Shown: in pieces, positions 46,597 through 56,736 of the stretch
Numbering within the stretch: position 1 is the first letter of the stretch
How the letters are laid out: each line of letters starts with the position of its first letter
From: Dysgonomonas mossii DSM 22836
Lineage (GTDB): Bacteria; Bacteroidota; Bacteroidia; Bacteroidales; Dysgonomonadaceae
DNA: 64,000 bases
Assembly (NCBI RefSeq): GCF_000213575.1
Contig: NZ_GL892006.1
Location: forward strand, 671,840 to 735,839
Direction: 5' to 3'
Program-made: the position numbers and the translations under genes
The notes under the pieces: generated by a model
Databases searched by the model: none
Told to the model about the DNA's origin: nothing
What the model saw: only the letters and a program-made list of their open reading frames with translations

Positions 46597-49569
46597 ATGT
46601 CGATAAGATTAATAAAAATATCCAAAGATTTGAATGTAGGAATCAGCAGCCTTGTTGAATTCCTACATAAGAAAGGCTTTGATGTAGAATCAAACCCGAA
46701 TACTAAAATTGGCAGTGAACAATACGAATTGCTGGTAAAAGAATTCGGACGAGACTCCGACATCGATGCTCTATTAAGCAGACGAGAAGAAAAGAAAGAG
46801 CTTGTAAAAGCTCAGGCTAAGAAAGAAGAGGAAGAAGCCAAAGCTCAAAATGAACCGGAAGTGATCAGAACAGAGATACCCGAATCCATTAAGCCGCATG
46901 TGCAGATTGTGGATAAGATTGATCTCGATGCTCTGAACAGACCAAAAAGAGTAGAAGTGAAACAAGAAGAGCAAGCCCCTGAGGCGGAGGCTCCGGTTGT
47001 TGAAGCACCAAAGGTTGAGGTTCCTGAAGTAAAAGCCCCAGAAATAGAAGTAGAAGAAGCCCCGGCTCCTATCGTAGAAAAAGTAGAAGAAGAGCCTAAG
47101 GCCGAAGAAGAAATAAAGCAACCGGCTATAGAAAAAACACCAAAAGAAGAACCTGTGTTTATACAAAAAGAAGAAAATGCCATTATTGAGAAAGACGAAG
47201 AAAAAGAGGATAAACCTCAACCGACGTCTACTGCTCCCGCAAATGAAGAAACAGAAGAAAGGGGAGATAAAATATTCAGGCTGAATAAGGCAACGATAAA
47301 ATCAAATATTGTTGTAAAAGGCACTATCGACTTAAGTTCGATAAACGATAAAACCCGTCCTGCAAAGAAAACCAAAGCCGAAAAGAAAAAAGAACGCTTG
47401 GAAAAAGAAATGCAAGATCAGAAAAGGGTGAAAGAAAACACTGTTCGCCTGTTGAAAAAAGAAACAGACGAAGAGAAGAAACGAAAAGCAATCAACGATG
47501 ACAATGATGACGCATCGAAGAAAAAACGCAATCGTATCAAAAAAGGAAAAGTCGACATCGAGAAAGGAGCTATACCTCAAGGTGGCGGTGGCGGACAACA
47601 GCAACCACATGCCGGAGGCGACAGATCGAAACGCAGCGTACGCAAGCCTATCATCAAGCATGCTGTAAACGAAGAAGACGTACAAAAGCAAATAAAAGAA
47701 ACCCTGGCGCGCTTGACTAGCAAAGGCGGAAAAAACAAAGGGGCTAAATATAGAAGAGAGAAGCGTGAAGCTGTATCTCAAAGACAACAGGAGGAACTAG
47801 AACAACAGATGCACGAAAGCAAGGTGTTGAAGATTACAGAATTTGTAACCGCCAACGACCTCGCCAACATGATGAATGTACCTGTGATAAAAGTTATCTC
47901 TACTTGTATGAGTATCGGTATCATGGTGTCTATCAACCAACGACTAGATGCTGAAACGATCAATATCGTTGCCGAAGAATTCGGATTCGAAACCGAATAC
48001 GTAAGTGCCGAAGTAGTGGAAGCAATAAACGAGGAAGAAGACAATCCCGAAGATATGGAACCTCGTGCTCCTATCGTTACCGTAATGGGACACGTAGACC
48101 ACGGTAAAACATCGCTACTGGATACCATACGCCAAACAAATGTGATTGCCGGCGAAGCAGGGGGAATCACCCAGCACATCGGGGCATACAACGTTAAACT
48201 GAAATCGGGAAGACGTATCACATTCCTCGATACTCCGGGTCACGAAGCCTTTACGGCGATGCGTGCACGTGGAGCAAAAGTAACAGATATAGCAATTATC
48301 ATTGTAGCAGCCGACGACAGCGTCATGCCTCAAACCGTGGAAGCAATAAACCACGCAGCAGCGGCAGGCGTACCAATCGTGTTTGCTATCAATAAAATAG
48401 ATAAGCCAAGTGCCAACCCTGAAAAAATAAAGGAAACACTGGCAGGAATGAACTACCTTGTAGAAGACTGGGGAGGAAAATACCAGTCGCAAGATATTTC
48501 GGCAAAACAAGGTCTTGGTGTAGATGAGCTACTCGAAAAAGTACTATTGGAAGCCGAACTCCTAGATCTGAAAGCAAACCCTAACAGGAGAGCTACCGGA
48601 TCGGTGATTGAGTCGTCTCTCGACAAAGGTAGAGGATACCTGTCTACGGTACTTGTAGAAAACGGTACACTGAGAAAAGGAGATATCGTATTGGCCGGAA
48701 CATATTACGGTCGTGTTAAAGCAATGTTTAACGAGCGTAACCAACCTACAGAAGCAGCTGCGCCTGCCGCACCGGCACTCATACTAGGTCTTAACGGTGC
48801 TCCACAGGCCGGTGATATATTCCACGTGCTGGAAACAGAGCAGGAAGCCCGCGAAATAGCAGCGAAACGTGAACAGCTACAACGCGAACAAGGTCTGCGT
48901 ACACAGAAAATACTTACTCTCGATGATATAGGTCGCCGTATTGCTATCGGTAACTTCCAACAGCTGAACGTGATTGTGAAAGGTGACGTGGATGGTTCGG
49001 TAGAGGCTCTTGCAGACTCACTGATCAGGCTGTCGACAGAAGAAATACAGGTGAATGTGATACACAAAGCCGTAGGTCAGATATCAGAATCAGACATCAC
49101 GCTGGCTGCCGCATCAGACGCTATCGTTATCGGGTTCCAAGTGCGTCCGTCACAGGCTGCCCGCAGAATTGCAGAGAAAGACGGAGTTGAAATCCGCTTG
49201 TATTCTATCATCTATGATGCTATAGACGAAGTAACATCGGCGATGGAAGGTATGTTATCTCCTGAAATCAAAGAAGTACAAACCGGATATGTGGAAGTAC
49301 GCGAAGTCTTCAAGATCACAAAGGTGGGTACAGTTGCCGGTTGTATGGTGAAAGAAGGAAAGCTGAAACGTGCAAACAAGATACGTATCATCCGCGACGG
49401 TATCGTAATCTATTCGGGAGAGCTGGGATCGCTCAAACGCTTCAAAGACGATGTGAAAGAAGTAGCATCGGGATATGAGTGCGGTTTGAACATCCACAAC
49501 TACAATGATATAAAAGTTGGCGACATAATTGAGCCATTTGAAGAAATAGAAGTGAAGAAAACTTTGTAA
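46597..49569 (+). CDS. infB: Translation initiation factor IF-2
   Basis: The 990-residue GTPase brings fMet-tRNA to the 30S subunit. IF2N domain at residues 1-55; then an extended Glu/Pro/Lys-rich, probably disordered linker (about 60-390, low complexity); the second IF2N-like segment near 410-460; the G domain with [13 protein letters not shown] near residue 495, DTPGHEAF and NKIDKP; then the beta-barrel and C-terminal fMet-binding domains. Length in the upper range for the phylum because of the linker. Confidence 0.96.
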   Translation: MSIRLIKISKDLNVGISSLVEFLHKKGFDVESNPNTKIGSEQYELLVKEFGRDSDIDALLSRREEKKELVKAQAKKEEEEAKAQNEPEVIRTEIPESIKPHVQIVDKIDLDALNRPKRVEVKQEEQAPEAEAPVVEAPKVEVPEVKAPEIEVEEAPAPIVEKVEEEPKAEEEIKQPAIEKTPKEEPVFIQKEENAIIEKDEEKEDKPQPTSTAPANEETEERGDKIFRLNKATIKSNIVVKGTIDLSSINDKTRPAKKTKAEKKKERLEKEMQDQKRVKENTVRLLKKETDEEKKRKAINDDNDDASKKKRNRIKKGKVDIEKGAIPQGGGGGQQQPHAGGDRSKRSVRKPIIKHAVNEEDVQKQIKETLARLTSKGGKNKGAKYRREKREAVSQRQQEELEQQMHESKVLKITEFVTANDLANMMNVPVIKVISTCMSIGIMVSINQRLDAETINIVAEEFGFETEYVSAEVVEAINEEEDNPEDMEPRAPIVTVMGHVDHGKTSLLDTIRQTNVIAGEAGGITQHIGAYNVKLKSGRRITFLDTPGHEAFTAMRARGAKVTDIAIIIVAADDSVMPQTVEAINHAAAAGVPIVFAINKIDKPSANPEKIKETLAGMNYLVEDWGGKYQSQDISAKQGLGVDELLEKVLLEAELLDLKANPNRRATGSVIESSLDKGRGYLSTVLVENGTLRKGDIVLAGTYYGRVKAMFNERNQPTEAAAPAAPALILGLNGAPQAGDIFHVLETEQEAREIAAKREQLQREQGLRTQKILTLDDIGRRIAIGNFQQLNVIVKGDVDGSVEALADSLIRLSTEEIQVNVIHKAVGQISESDITLAAASDAIVIGFQVRPSQAARRIAEKDGVEIRLYSIIYDAIDEVTSAMEGMLSPEIKEVQTGYVEVREVFKITKVGTVAGCMVKEGKLKRANKIRIIRDGIVIYSGELGSLKRFKDDVKEVASGYECGLNIHNYNDIKVGDIIEPFEEIEVKKTL

Positions 49570-49592
49570 TATTAAATTATTGTATACCTTTG
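49563..49592 (+). promoter_or_regulatory. Promoter of the ompH leader transcript
   Basis: TTTG (49563-49566, within the end of infB), an 18-bp spacer and TACCTTTG (49585-49592). The transcript would begin near 49599, giving a leader of about 180 bases that contains a long-range hairpin. Confidence 0.55.
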
Positions 49593-49627
49593 TATCCAAT
49601 ATAATAAAGATTTAACCTAAGAAACCA

Positions 49628-49705
49628 ATTGATAGTTGTTACAAGCAAATCTTGCCTTGAAGGTCGGTGGTACTAACCATGCCACCGAAACACACAACTA
49701 TCAAT
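49628..49705 (+). ncRNA. Structured leader element upstream of ompH
   Basis: ATTGATAGTTGT (49628-49639) pairs perfectly over 12 bp with ACAACTATCAAT (49694-49705). Between the arms lie CAAG-CAAAT-CTTG and CGGTGG / CCACCG, giving a three-way arrangement with two inner hairpins. No T tract follows, so it is not an intrinsic terminator. It may be a cis-regulatory leader of ompH or a stable processed RNA. No known riboswitch motif is recognised. Confidence 0.55.
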
Positions 49706-49780
49706 CAGTTTTGCGGTTGATTACAAAAGATTTCTTCGTCAGATTTTGAAAATTGTCATACACAGAAACGACAAATCATC

Positions 49781-50305
49781 ATGATGAAAAAAATTATTCT
49801 TATATCTACACTTATAATTCTTCCTTTATTTTTTGCGAAAGATCTGGCAGCACAAACTGCTCAGCAGATTGCGTTTATTAATTCGAACGAGTTGCTCGAA
49901 GCTATGCCCGAAAAGGTGAAAGCATCGAATCAGTTGATCGACCTGAATAACAAGTACAAGGAAGAGATGAAGGTTATGCAGAATGATTATAATAAGAAAT
50001 ATTCTGACTTCATATCATATCAGACATCTATGGCGGAAAATATTCGTTTGCGCCGTATGCAAGAACTTTACGAGCTTGAACGTCAAATCAATGATTTTAT
50101 GAAAGTGGCTCAAGAAGATATCCAAAATCAGGAGAAAGCTCTGATAGAACCTCTACGCCAGAGACTAAAGGATGCTATCTATCAGGTAGGAATCGAAAAC
50201 GGATTTGTATGTATTTACGATCTTGCCAATCCATCTATAGCATTCGTTACTCCGGACGCTACTAATGCTACATTGTTGGTAAAACAGAAATTAGGAATCA
50301 GGTAA
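49781..50305 (+). CDS. OmpH/Skp-family periplasmic chaperone
   Basis: A 174-residue exported protein: signal peptide (IILISTLIILPLFFAKDLAAQ), then the Skp-like core with a beta start (IAFINSNELLEAMPE) and two long alpha arms (NKYKEEMKVMQNDYNKKY, MQELYELERQINDFMKVAQ). Skp holds outer-membrane proteins for the BAM complex. Two Met codons open the frame. It is usually near bamA, which is not visible here. A terminator follows. Confidence 0.88.
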   Translation: MMKKIILISTLIILPLFFAKDLAAQTAQQIAFINSNELLEAMPEKVKASNQLIDLNNKYKEEMKVMQNDYNKKYSDFISYQTSMAENIRLRRMQELYELERQINDFMKVAQEDIQNQEKALIEPLRQRLKDAIYQVGIENGFVCIYDLANPSIAFVTPDATNATLLVKQKLGIR

Positions 50306-50329
50306 GATTTATCAAATAATTGTATAATG

Positions 50330-50362
50330 AATGCTTCTGATTATCGGAAGCATTTTGTTTTT
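50330..50362 (+). terminator. Terminator after ompH
   Basis: AATGCTTC / GAAGCATT (8 bp) with a 9-base loop, followed by a T-rich stretch. It lies 24 bases past the stop. Confidence 0.75.
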
Positions 50363-50376
50363 AGGCAACACCGTAT

Positions 50377-51546
50377 ATGTCACAAAAAGCAAAACTTTGG
50401 TCGTTAAGCTATCTCAATGTATGTTTGGCTAACTTCCTGATGGCATGCTCATTCAATCTGCTAATGCCATCCATTCCTCTATATATTACCGAACAGATGG
50501 GCGTTCCCCAATCTCAAACGGGTATTGTGCTGGCATCGTATGCCATTGCACTGATGTTTGTTCGTCCTTTTTCGGGATTTATCGTAGACCTGTATTCCCG
50601 CAAGAAGATACTGCTGATTGCTTTTTCGTGTTATGTACTTATATTCTTCGGCTATTTTTGGGCAACAACCGTCTTGCTGTTCATTGTTGTCCGCTTTATA
50701 CATGGCATCACTTGGGGATTGTCTACCGTATCGTCGAGCACATTGGCGATAGACGTTGTTCCCTCCGAGCGGCGAGCTGAGGGCATTGGCTACTATGGCA
50801 CATTTATGAATGTAGCGATGGCCATCGGCCCTTTTATAGCCATCCATATATATAATCATTCAGGATTTGATGTATTGCTATGGTGCGCCATTGCAATGGG
50901 GGCATTGGGTATTATCACCGTATCGCTTATAAAAGCACCGATAAAGACAAAAGTAGAAAGACAGAAAATTTCGTTCGACCGCTTTTTCCTGATCAAAGGC
51001 TGGCCTATATTCCTCAACCAACTCCTACCCTGCTTTGCATGGGGTACAATAGGCCCGTTTGTTGCGCAGTATGGCAAGGGGCTCGGTATTCCTAATGCGG
51101 GGATTTTCTTCCTGTTCTGGGCGGGAGGTATTATTGCTTCGCGCGTCTTTGCGGGAAAACTCGTTGATAAAGGCAAAATACACGAGGTAAATGTATCGGC
51201 AATGGCCATTGTTGCTATTGCTTTTCTTGTATTTGCTTTGGTTCATAATATCTATGCCTTCTGCATATCGGGGCTGTTTATCGGAGTAGGATTCGGAATG
51301 ATGTTTCCGGCACTGCAAACACTATACATCAATCTTGCAGAGAATAATCAACGAGGGACAGCCAACTCAACTTACCTCATCGGGTTCGACCTCGGTCTGG
51401 CACTGGGTATGCTGGTAGGTGGTTACCTCACAGGATATTTCTCTTTCGAAACACTATATATGGTCGCTTCGGGTCTGTGCGCGGTAAGTGTAGTTGTATA
51501 CTGGACTTGCTCGCGGGTTATCTTTGAAAGAAAGAGGTTGAGATAA
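50377..51546 (+). CDS. Major facilitator superfamily transporter
   Basis: A 389-residue protein with 12 predicted helices. The loop 2-3 motif is reduced to PFSGFIVDLYSRKK and a further signature FVRPFSG is visible; the second half repeats it (GKLVDKGKIHEV). Such transporters (YfcJ/drug-efflux-like) export small molecules; the substrate cannot be told. Convergent with the oxidoreductase gene. Confidence 0.87.
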   Translation: MSQKAKLWSLSYLNVCLANFLMACSFNLLMPSIPLYITEQMGVPQSQTGIVLASYAIALMFVRPFSGFIVDLYSRKKILLIAFSCYVLIFFGYFWATTVLLFIVVRFIHGITWGLSTVSSSTLAIDVVPSERRAEGIGYYGTFMNVAMAIGPFIAIHIYNHSGFDVLLWCAIAMGALGIITVSLIKAPIKTKVERQKISFDRFFLIKGWPIFLNQLLPCFAWGTIGPFVAQYGKGLGIPNAGIFFLFWAGGIIASRVFAGKLVDKGKIHEVNVSAMAIVAIAFLVFALVHNIYAFCISGLFIGVGFGMMFPALQTLYINLAENNQRGTANSTYLIGFDLGLALGMLVGGYLTGYFSFETLYMVASGLCAVSVVVYWTCSRVIFERKRLR

Positions 51547-51557
51547 ATCGCAGCAAT

Positions 51558-52538
51558 CTATATCTTCCCGATTATCATATCCATCACCTTTGCCGTTCTT
51601 AATGCAGTCTCTCCGGTAGATGGACACGGACAAGACCCTCTGAGCTCATCTACTATCGTCTGAATGAGCGGTTGTTGAATATGATCGGGTTGAGCGGGCA
51701 TGAAGAACTGCTCTCTATCAATGGATGATAAAAGAATAGGCGTAAACTGGAAGGTACTGAAACGAATAGAACCTTCTGTTCCCGTAATGGTGATCGTATC
51801 TTCTCTCGACTTTTCGGACGATATAAAACACCATTCGGCAACACCTTGCGCCCCCGACTTAAACTGTAAAATTGCGGACAGAGTGTCTGCAACGTCATAG
51901 CATCCCCCCAGATTACTATAATATCCTTTGGCATCAGAGATCTCACCTAAAAGAAAATCGAGTATATCGAGCGTATGTGGAGCGAGGTCGAAAAAATAAC
52001 CTTCGCCTGCTATCTCACGTTTTAGCCGCCACGTCTGCTGCTGCTTATCCATATCGGAAGCACTGGCAGGACGGAAGAGACGAACATTAACAGTCAAAAT
52101 CTTACCTATAGCCTGACTGTCGATCAGATCTTTTACTTTCAGGAAATAAGGCAGTGCTCTGCGATAATGTGCTACAAATAATTTCTGATTTGCCTGCTTT
52201 GCCGCTTCTACCATTTCGAGACATTCGGCATAACTCATAGCCATTGGTTTCTCTACATAAACGGGCTTACCTGCCTGCAACACCCTTATTGCATATTCTT
52301 TATGCAAGTGTGGCGGAGTAGCTATATATACAATATTCACTTCCGGATCGTTGATCAATTGGTCGGCATCGGTATAATATCTTCTTACACCGTGACGCTT
52401 GGCAAAATCCGCTGCTTTTTCTGCATCACGGCGCATAATAGCCCGCAACCATGAATGCTCTATCTCATAAAATGCAGGTCCGCTTTTTCTTTCACAGACG
52501 GCTCCTGCGCCTATTATACCCCATTTTACACTTTTCAT
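51558..52538 (-). CDS. Gfo/Idh/MocA-family oxidoreductase
   Basis: A 326-residue NAD(P)-dependent sugar oxidoreductase-type protein with the Rossmann GIIGAGAVCERKSG at residue 6, YVEKPMAMS (catalytic Lys region) near residue 90 and a C-terminal alpha/beta domain. The frame extends 35 codons upstream with no recognised homology; the ATG at 52536-52538 gives the family start and lies just after the upstream gene's stop. Substrate unknown. Confidence 0.88.
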   Translation of the reverse strand: MKSVKWGIIGAGAVCERKSGPAFYEIEHSWLRAIMRRDAEKAADFAKRHGVRRYYTDADQLINDPEVNIVYIATPPHLHKEYAIRVLQAGKPVYVEKPMAMSYAECLEMVEAAKQANQKLFVAHYRRALPYFLKVKDLIDSQAIGKILTVNVRLFRPASASDMDKQQQTWRLKREIAGEGYFFDLAPHTLDILDFLLGEISDAKGYYSNLGGCYDVADTLSAILQFKSGAQGVAEWCFISSEKSREDTITITGTEGSIRFSTFQFTPILLSSIDREQFFMPAQPDHIQQPLIQTIVDELRGSCPCPSTGETALRTAKVMDMIIGKI

Positions 52539-52545
52539 ATCGCCT

Positions 52546-53325
52546 TTATATTTTACACATATACACTTCCGGCTCTTTGCGTACAGCCATAAGTGGTGCA
52601 AATTTCGTTTTAACCGTTTCGTATAATTCGCCTCTAAACGCACGCGAATGCTCAGGACATAGAGTAATACAACGTGCGCAACGGATACATAGATCCATAT
52701 TCGTCACTTTGGGATTACTCCTTGGTATGGCACTTGTCGGACATTGACTTACACATGTTCCGCAATCGTCGCACCTATCATCACCTGTAGGAACATATCC
52801 TCCCTGTGTTGGTTCACGATAGGGATAATTACCTTTAACGTCTGGCAAGCTATATTGTTTGTTTTTGTTGTAAGATTGATATAATCGGAAGCATTCTTGT
52901 GCAAATTTTTGAATCTCCTGCTTGTCTTCCTTATCGGGACGTCCCACAGCAACATCCGAGAAGATAGAATGGCGTGCAATGAAAGCACCGGCCGCTATGG
53001 GCACAAAGCCATTTGCCACGGATATATCTTTGAGCTCAAGAAGGGCATCGTCATAGTTTCTGTTGCCATACACGCATACCAACACGGCGGGAGTCTTATC
53101 GCCTTTTATCTTCTCGAAAGCCTTGACCGCTAATTGAGGTACACGTCCTGCATAAACAGGAATACCAAATATGACAAGATCATGACTCTCGATGTTCAAT
53201 GTATCGGGGAATCCCATTGTAACGTCATGTTCTTTAATCTTTGTACCCATCTCTTTGCCGATCTTACGGATTATCTTGCGGGTAGACAGGGAAGGACTAA
53301 AATAGATAAGATGTATATTTTTCAT
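52546..53325 (-). CDS. EFR1-type flavodoxin/ferredoxin protein
   Basis: A 259-residue protein with an N-terminal flavodoxin-like fold (IHLIYFSPSLSTRKIIRKI) and two C-terminal 4Fe-4S motifs, CDDCGTCVSQCP and CIRCARCITLCP. EFR1-family proteins are electron carriers between flavin and Fe-S proteins in anaerobes. It is coupled to the oxidoreductase gene with a 7-base gap; a redox function for the pair is plausible. The ATG 17 codons into the frame matches the family. Confidence 0.88.
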   Translation of the reverse strand: MKNIHLIYFSPSLSTRKIIRKIGKEMGTKIKEHDVTMGFPDTLNIESHDLVIFGIPVYAGRVPQLAVKAFEKIKGDKTPAVLVCVYGNRNYDDALLELKDISVANGFVPIAAGAFIARHSIFSDVAVGRPDKEDKQEIQKFAQECFRLYQSYNKNKQYSLPDVKGNYPYREPTQGGYVPTGDDRCDDCGTCVSQCPTSAIPRSNPKVTNMDLCIRCARCITLCPEHSRAFRGELYETVKTKFAPLMAVRKEPEVYMCKI

Positions 53326-53364
53326 GTCAGTAGTTTTATAATCGCTATTAAAGTTACAAATAAA

Positions 53365-53394
53365 TACAAAACCCACCTTTATGAGATGGGTCTT
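53365..53394 (-). terminator. Terminator after the 288-residue lipoprotein gene
   Basis: On the minus strand ACCCATC / GGTGGGT (7 bp, one T-G) with loop TCATAAA and T-rich sequence, 26 bases past the stop. It also separates the EFR1-type gene's promoter region. Confidence 0.65.
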
Positions 53395-53419
53395 ATTTTA
53401 TTATATGATTATATGACTC

Positions 53420-54286
53420 TCAATTGCTTCTGGGTTCGGCATAAATATAATATGCTTCATAGTCTCCCCAGTCTACGTTTTTTTGGACTAAGGCAATATT
53501 GGTTGTTTTTGTTTGCCAAACATATCTAGGAGTATAAACATCCTCTTCTTGTTTAAATATCTTATGATATGATTCTACAAGTTGGTCAGCATCTTTTTCG
53601 AAACTGAACTTCGGATCGCCGTATAGCTTCGAAATATAGTTTCGTATCAAGGGTTCTTGCTTCTGAGTATAAAAAATCTTTGATAATTTTTCATCTCTAC
53701 CGACTTCCCAAGCAGGTTCAAAATAGACATACAACGAAGGCAATCCATCGATATATCTTTCTATAAAAGAAATTTCCAATTCAGATTTCAATATATTTGC
53801 TATTCCTGTACGATGGTTTGTTGAAGAAGTAATATCTTCCCAGTTATATCCAAGAAAATCACGTTTATTGTATACCTCAATTCTCACCGAATCGGATAAT
53901 ACTACCTTACCATCCTTAAACCCTTCAAGGATAACACTACCGTGATTCTCTTCATAAAAACAGTGTCCCCATCTACTAGTAAAAGACATCCAACCAGGGG
54001 CATGAGACAGCAAATTAAGACGTCCTTTTTCTCCCTCTATACGCCAAACCAAAGAGTCGTAGCTCTCCATTATATCGAGCATTGTACAGTCTTCACCGGG
54101 CACTAAGTAAAACTCCATCATAGTATGGATATTAGCTTCTTGTACCTTTGCCTTTAAAGAGATTTTTACCGAAGAAGAATTATTCCCATTGCCGGAATCA
54201 TCACCATCATCTTTACCAAGATCATTGCCATCGGAACACGAATATAGGAATAGGAATGTTAGTAGAACGAATACTATTTTTCTCAT
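53420..54286 (-). CDS. Lipoprotein of unknown function, 288 residues
   Basis: Signal peptide MRKIVFVLLTFLFLYSCSDG with lipobox FLYSC; a Gly/Asp/Asn-rich linker (DGDDSGNGNNSSS) follows, and then a beta-rich domain (HAPGWMSFTSRWGH, GSVILEGFKDGKV) and a C-terminal helical part with WGDYEAYYIYAEPRSN. Acidic residues right after the Cys favour surface display, an inference. No family recognised; it stands alone in the AT-rich accessory part. Confidence 0.65.
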   Translation of the reverse strand: MRKIVFVLLTFLFLYSCSDGNDLGKDDGDDSGNGNNSSSVKISLKAKVQEANIHTMMEFYLVPGEDCTMLDIMESYDSLVWRIEGEKGRLNLLSHAPGWMSFTSRWGHCFYEENHGSVILEGFKDGKVVLSDSVRIEVYNKRDFLGYNWEDITSSTNHRTGIANILKSELEISFIERYIDGLPSLYVYFEPAWEVGRDEKLSKIFYTQKQEPLIRNYISKLYGDPKFSFEKDADQLVESYHKIFKQEEDVYTPRYVWQTKTTNIALVQKNVDWGDYEAYYIYAEPRSN

Positions 54287-54380
54287 AGTTTATGATATCT
54301 AGGCGTTTGTTACTTTTATCTTCAAAGTTAACATTTTTTATTTTTCAGAAAAAGTAAAGTAAGCCTTTTTAATTATCATT

Positions 54381-54427
54381 TACCATAAATATGGTATTGT
54401 ATTGAGCAGAAACACAATATATCTTTG
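54381..54427 (+). promoter_or_regulatory. Palindrome and promoter of small RNA locus 1
   Basis: TACCATAAATATGGTA (54381-54396) is a 16-base palindrome. It overlaps the -33 element ATTG (54396-54399), then a 20-bp spacer and TATCTTTG (54420-54427). The same layout recurs at 56684. The palindrome over the -33 box suggests control by a DNA-binding protein. Confidence 0.65.
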
Positions 54428-54433
54428 TACTGT

Positions 54434-54501
54434 GTTTTTCATGGTATTAGATTTATGGTTAAAAAGTTGAGATTGGTTGTCGAGATGACAGCCTTTTTTT
54501 A
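54434..54501 (+). ncRNA. Small RNA candidate 1
   Basis: A short transcript of about 68 bases, from the predicted start to an intrinsic terminator (GGTTGTC / GACAGCC, loop GAGAT, eight T-rich bases). No ORF is present. The sequence shares the words TTTCATGGTATTAGA, TTGA-GATTGG and the terminator with locus 2. The flanking genes are both minus-strand, so it is an independent unit. Confidence 0.6.
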
Positions 54502-54578
54502 TGTTATAAAAAATAAATAATCAAGAAAGCTTTCTTGTTTTAGAAAACTTTCTTGTTTGAACAAATATATAAATAATA

Positions 54579-55937
54579 CTAAAATCTCTTCACAACCTTT
54601 TCTCTAACAACATTCCCTTTATCGTCTACACTCTCTATTAAATACACCCCTTTATTTAATGGCACATTTTCAATATTAAAGTTAATTATACCTTTTTCTG
54701 TATACATCAATGAACCAGTATTTATCGAATATATTTTTATAGATTTAGGCGACTCTTCCCCAATCGTTGTTGAAGATTTAAGAATAGGAACCTCATCTGG
54801 ATCAGCTACAATTGTCACAAGAAAAGTTCGTATCAATGAAGTTCCACAAGCATTTGTTGCTTTGACGGAATATTCATAAACCCCTACAGGTAAATATTTA
54901 AATAATATTGAAATAGTCCCGGCATCATCATTTATATATCGGGAAGATAAATCAGTTCCATTAACCTTCCACTCATAGATTGTTGGATTACCATAAAACG
55001 GTGCTGTTAGCATAAATGTTTCAGTTAAATCTCTATATTGAGTCAATTGATTATTATCAGCTGACTCATTATATTTGGGAGCACCAATCCAAACTTGAGA
55101 ATTCTCTACATTATAGCTTTTACCTCCAGATGTAAGTGTCGCTTTTACCACTCCAAAATTATTTCCAGAGGCTTTAAATATAGGCGTAGATGATTCTTGT
55201 CCAGACACTAAAGTCATATTATTTCCAGCCTGCCAGCTAATCGGCGTTGGTCCTGTTGTATTTACAAAATAAGTAACATTTTCCCCATTGCAGACAACTG
55301 ATTCATTAGAGTAAATCTTAAACACGGGTTCAATTGAGACTAATTTAATTGTAGACAAAACCCCATAATCAGTTTGTGCAGTAACAGTTATCGCATTACT
55401 TACACTTTTTGATTCATTTTTGATAACTTTCACCTTATATTTTGAAGTACCCTGACCACTTACATAGTTAAATTCTGCTGAATTTCCCCAGTTAGCACTA
55501 CTTATGGAAATGCTTGGATTAGCAGATAAAGTATACTCTAAAACATCACCATACTTAGCAGAAGAAGGACCAGATATGAAAACTTCTGGTTTTTCTATAT
55601 TAACAACGTAACTCGTTCTGTAACCACTATTATCTTCCCCATATATTTCTCCGCGCCCAGCATTTCCCCATTTTACTTTTAATGAAAAACTATTTGTAGC
55701 ATAAGTATTATAAACAGAACTGTTGTTAATAGTAAATACACCGTTGGTACACCTTAAACTTACTCCTGTAGCATAGCTCCCTCCTGACATAGAAATTGTA
55801 TAATCATATTCTTTTCCTTCTAATGGGCGATTCCCTCCATTATTGTATGTTGGAAAGATAGAATTTAACTGGGAGGTTTGTGCATAAAAACTTGTGATTG
55901 AAATAAGAGAAATAATCATTAATAAAACCTTTTTCAT
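54579..55937 (-). CDS. Type IX-secreted protein with Ig/PKD-like domains
   Basis: A 452-residue protein with signal peptide MKKVLLMIISLISITSFYAQ, a long beta-rich middle of Ig-like repeats (including GVYEYSVKATNACGTS, PKD-like) and a C-terminal sorting domain (SINTGSLMYTEKGIINFNIEN, ending NVVREKVVKRF), which directs export by the type IX system to the cell surface. The frame extends 43 codons upstream with a hydrophobic non-signal sequence and a run of AT-rich DNA; I use the Met of the signal peptide. Function unknown; A+T is high. Confidence 0.8.
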   Translation of the reverse strand: MKKVLLMIISLISITSFYAQTSQLNSIFPTYNNGGNRPLEGKEYDYTISMSGGSYATGVSLRCTNGVFTINNSSVYNTYATNSFSLKVKWGNAGRGEIYGEDNSGYRTSYVVNIEKPEVFISGPSSAKYGDVLEYTLSANPSISISSANWGNSAEFNYVSGQGTSKYKVKVIKNESKSVSNAITVTAQTDYGVLSTIKLVSIEPVFKIYSNESVVCNGENVTYFVNTTGPTPISWQAGNNMTLVSGQESSTPIFKASGNNFGVVKATLTSGGKSYNVENSQVWIGAPKYNESADNNQLTQYRDLTETFMLTAPFYGNPTIYEWKVNGTDLSSRYINDDAGTISILFKYLPVGVYEYSVKATNACGTSLIRTFLVTIVADPDEVPILKSSTTIGEESPKSIKIYSINTGSLMYTEKGIINFNIENVPLNKGVYLIESVDDKGNVVREKVVKRF

Positions 55938-56340
55938 AATTCTAAAAATTAGTTTAACAATAAATCTAACATATTCTATATTCAAAATAATAGGGAAACA
56001 AATACCAATGGGGCAAAAAAGCAAAAAGAAAGAAATTACAAACTTCAACAAATATACATCGAACAAAACTAGTAAAAAACAATCATTTTAATCTTAACTC
56101 CAGATCAAATATGACTTTTAACAATAAATAAAAACTTCTATATATCAGATTATATATATATTATACAATAAAGTTATATCACTAAATATGACTTTTTATT
56201 AAAAAATACAACAACTTATTTAAATAGATATAAGCTATGAAACTAAAAGTATATGAGGCTTATTTCTAATGAAAATAAGCCTCATATACTTTTAGCATAT
56301 ATAAAATATCAAATTCCTTTCTTCTGTATATTAGATAATT
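55938..56340. other. 403-bp AT-rich spacer with a perfect hairpin
   Basis: Between the type IX-secreted protein gene and the 57-residue gene, both minus-strand. Apart from the 23-bp inverted repeat at 56243-56295 I see only A/T-rich sequence (runs such as tatatatata), no good promoter box, and no ORF worth calling. Confidence 0.5.
56243..56295. repeat. Perfect 23-bp inverted repeat, 7-base loop
   Basis: CTAAAAGTATATGAGGCTTA (plus TTT) and its exact complement flank CTAATGA. The stem is unusually long and perfect, and has no T tract. It lies 45 bases past the 57-residue gene stop (minus strand), so it may be that gene's terminator or a stable RNA. Confidence 0.8.
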
Positions 56341-56514
56341 TTAAGGTTCCTTACTTTTACTATCTTTTATGGTAATATCTCCGCGGAAGGCATGAAGATG
56401 TTCCGATTCAGCCTTTTTCATGTCACTACTCAATCCTTCTACTTTTTTCATCGGGGCTCCCAGCCTGCTATCGAGCATAGACTTATTTTTCAATTTATCA
56501 TCATCGTTAAGCAT
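56341..56514 (-). CDS. Very small hydrophilic protein, 57 residues
   Basis: The frame starts with ATG at 56512-56514 and encodes MLNDDDKLKNKSMLDSRLGA, later VEGLSSDMKKAESEHLHAFR, and ends DSKSKEP. It is strongly polar, has no Cys and no hydrophobic core, and resembles small stress-associated or disordered proteins. No family recognised. The codon pattern is normal and the reading frame extends cleanly from ATG to stop, but nothing else confirms expression. Confidence 0.5.
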   Translation of the reverse strand: MLNDDDKLKNKSMLDSRLGAPMKKVEGLSSDMKKAESEHLHAFRGDITIKDSKSKEP

Positions 56515-56683
56515 GGTAGTATTTATTAGATTCGCAATTAAAACTGTATTATCTTAGAACAGCCCTTAACATCAAATTGTTTCTTGATAATGCATGAAAA
56601 TAAGAATCTTAACACCTTTAGCCGCTTTTTTGATCTCTTGCCTTGTAAAAGTCAGATTACTTCTTATCAATAACTTAACAATT

Positions 56684-56730
56684 TACCATAAAGATGGTAT
56701 TGTATTTATATGAAACAGAATTTATCTTTG
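56684..56730 (+). promoter_or_regulatory. Palindrome and promoter of small RNA locus 2
   Basis: TACCATAAAGATGGTA (56684-56699) overlaps ATTG (56699-56702); after 20 bp comes TATCTTTG (56723-56730). Spacing and sequences match locus 1. Confidence 0.65.
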
Positions 56731-56736
56731 TAATGT

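Noticed and set aside
55938..56066. 43-residue hydrophobic extension of the type IX-secreted protein
   Set aside because: The real signal peptide starts at the ATG at 55935-55937; the extension would put a second hydrophobic segment in front of it.
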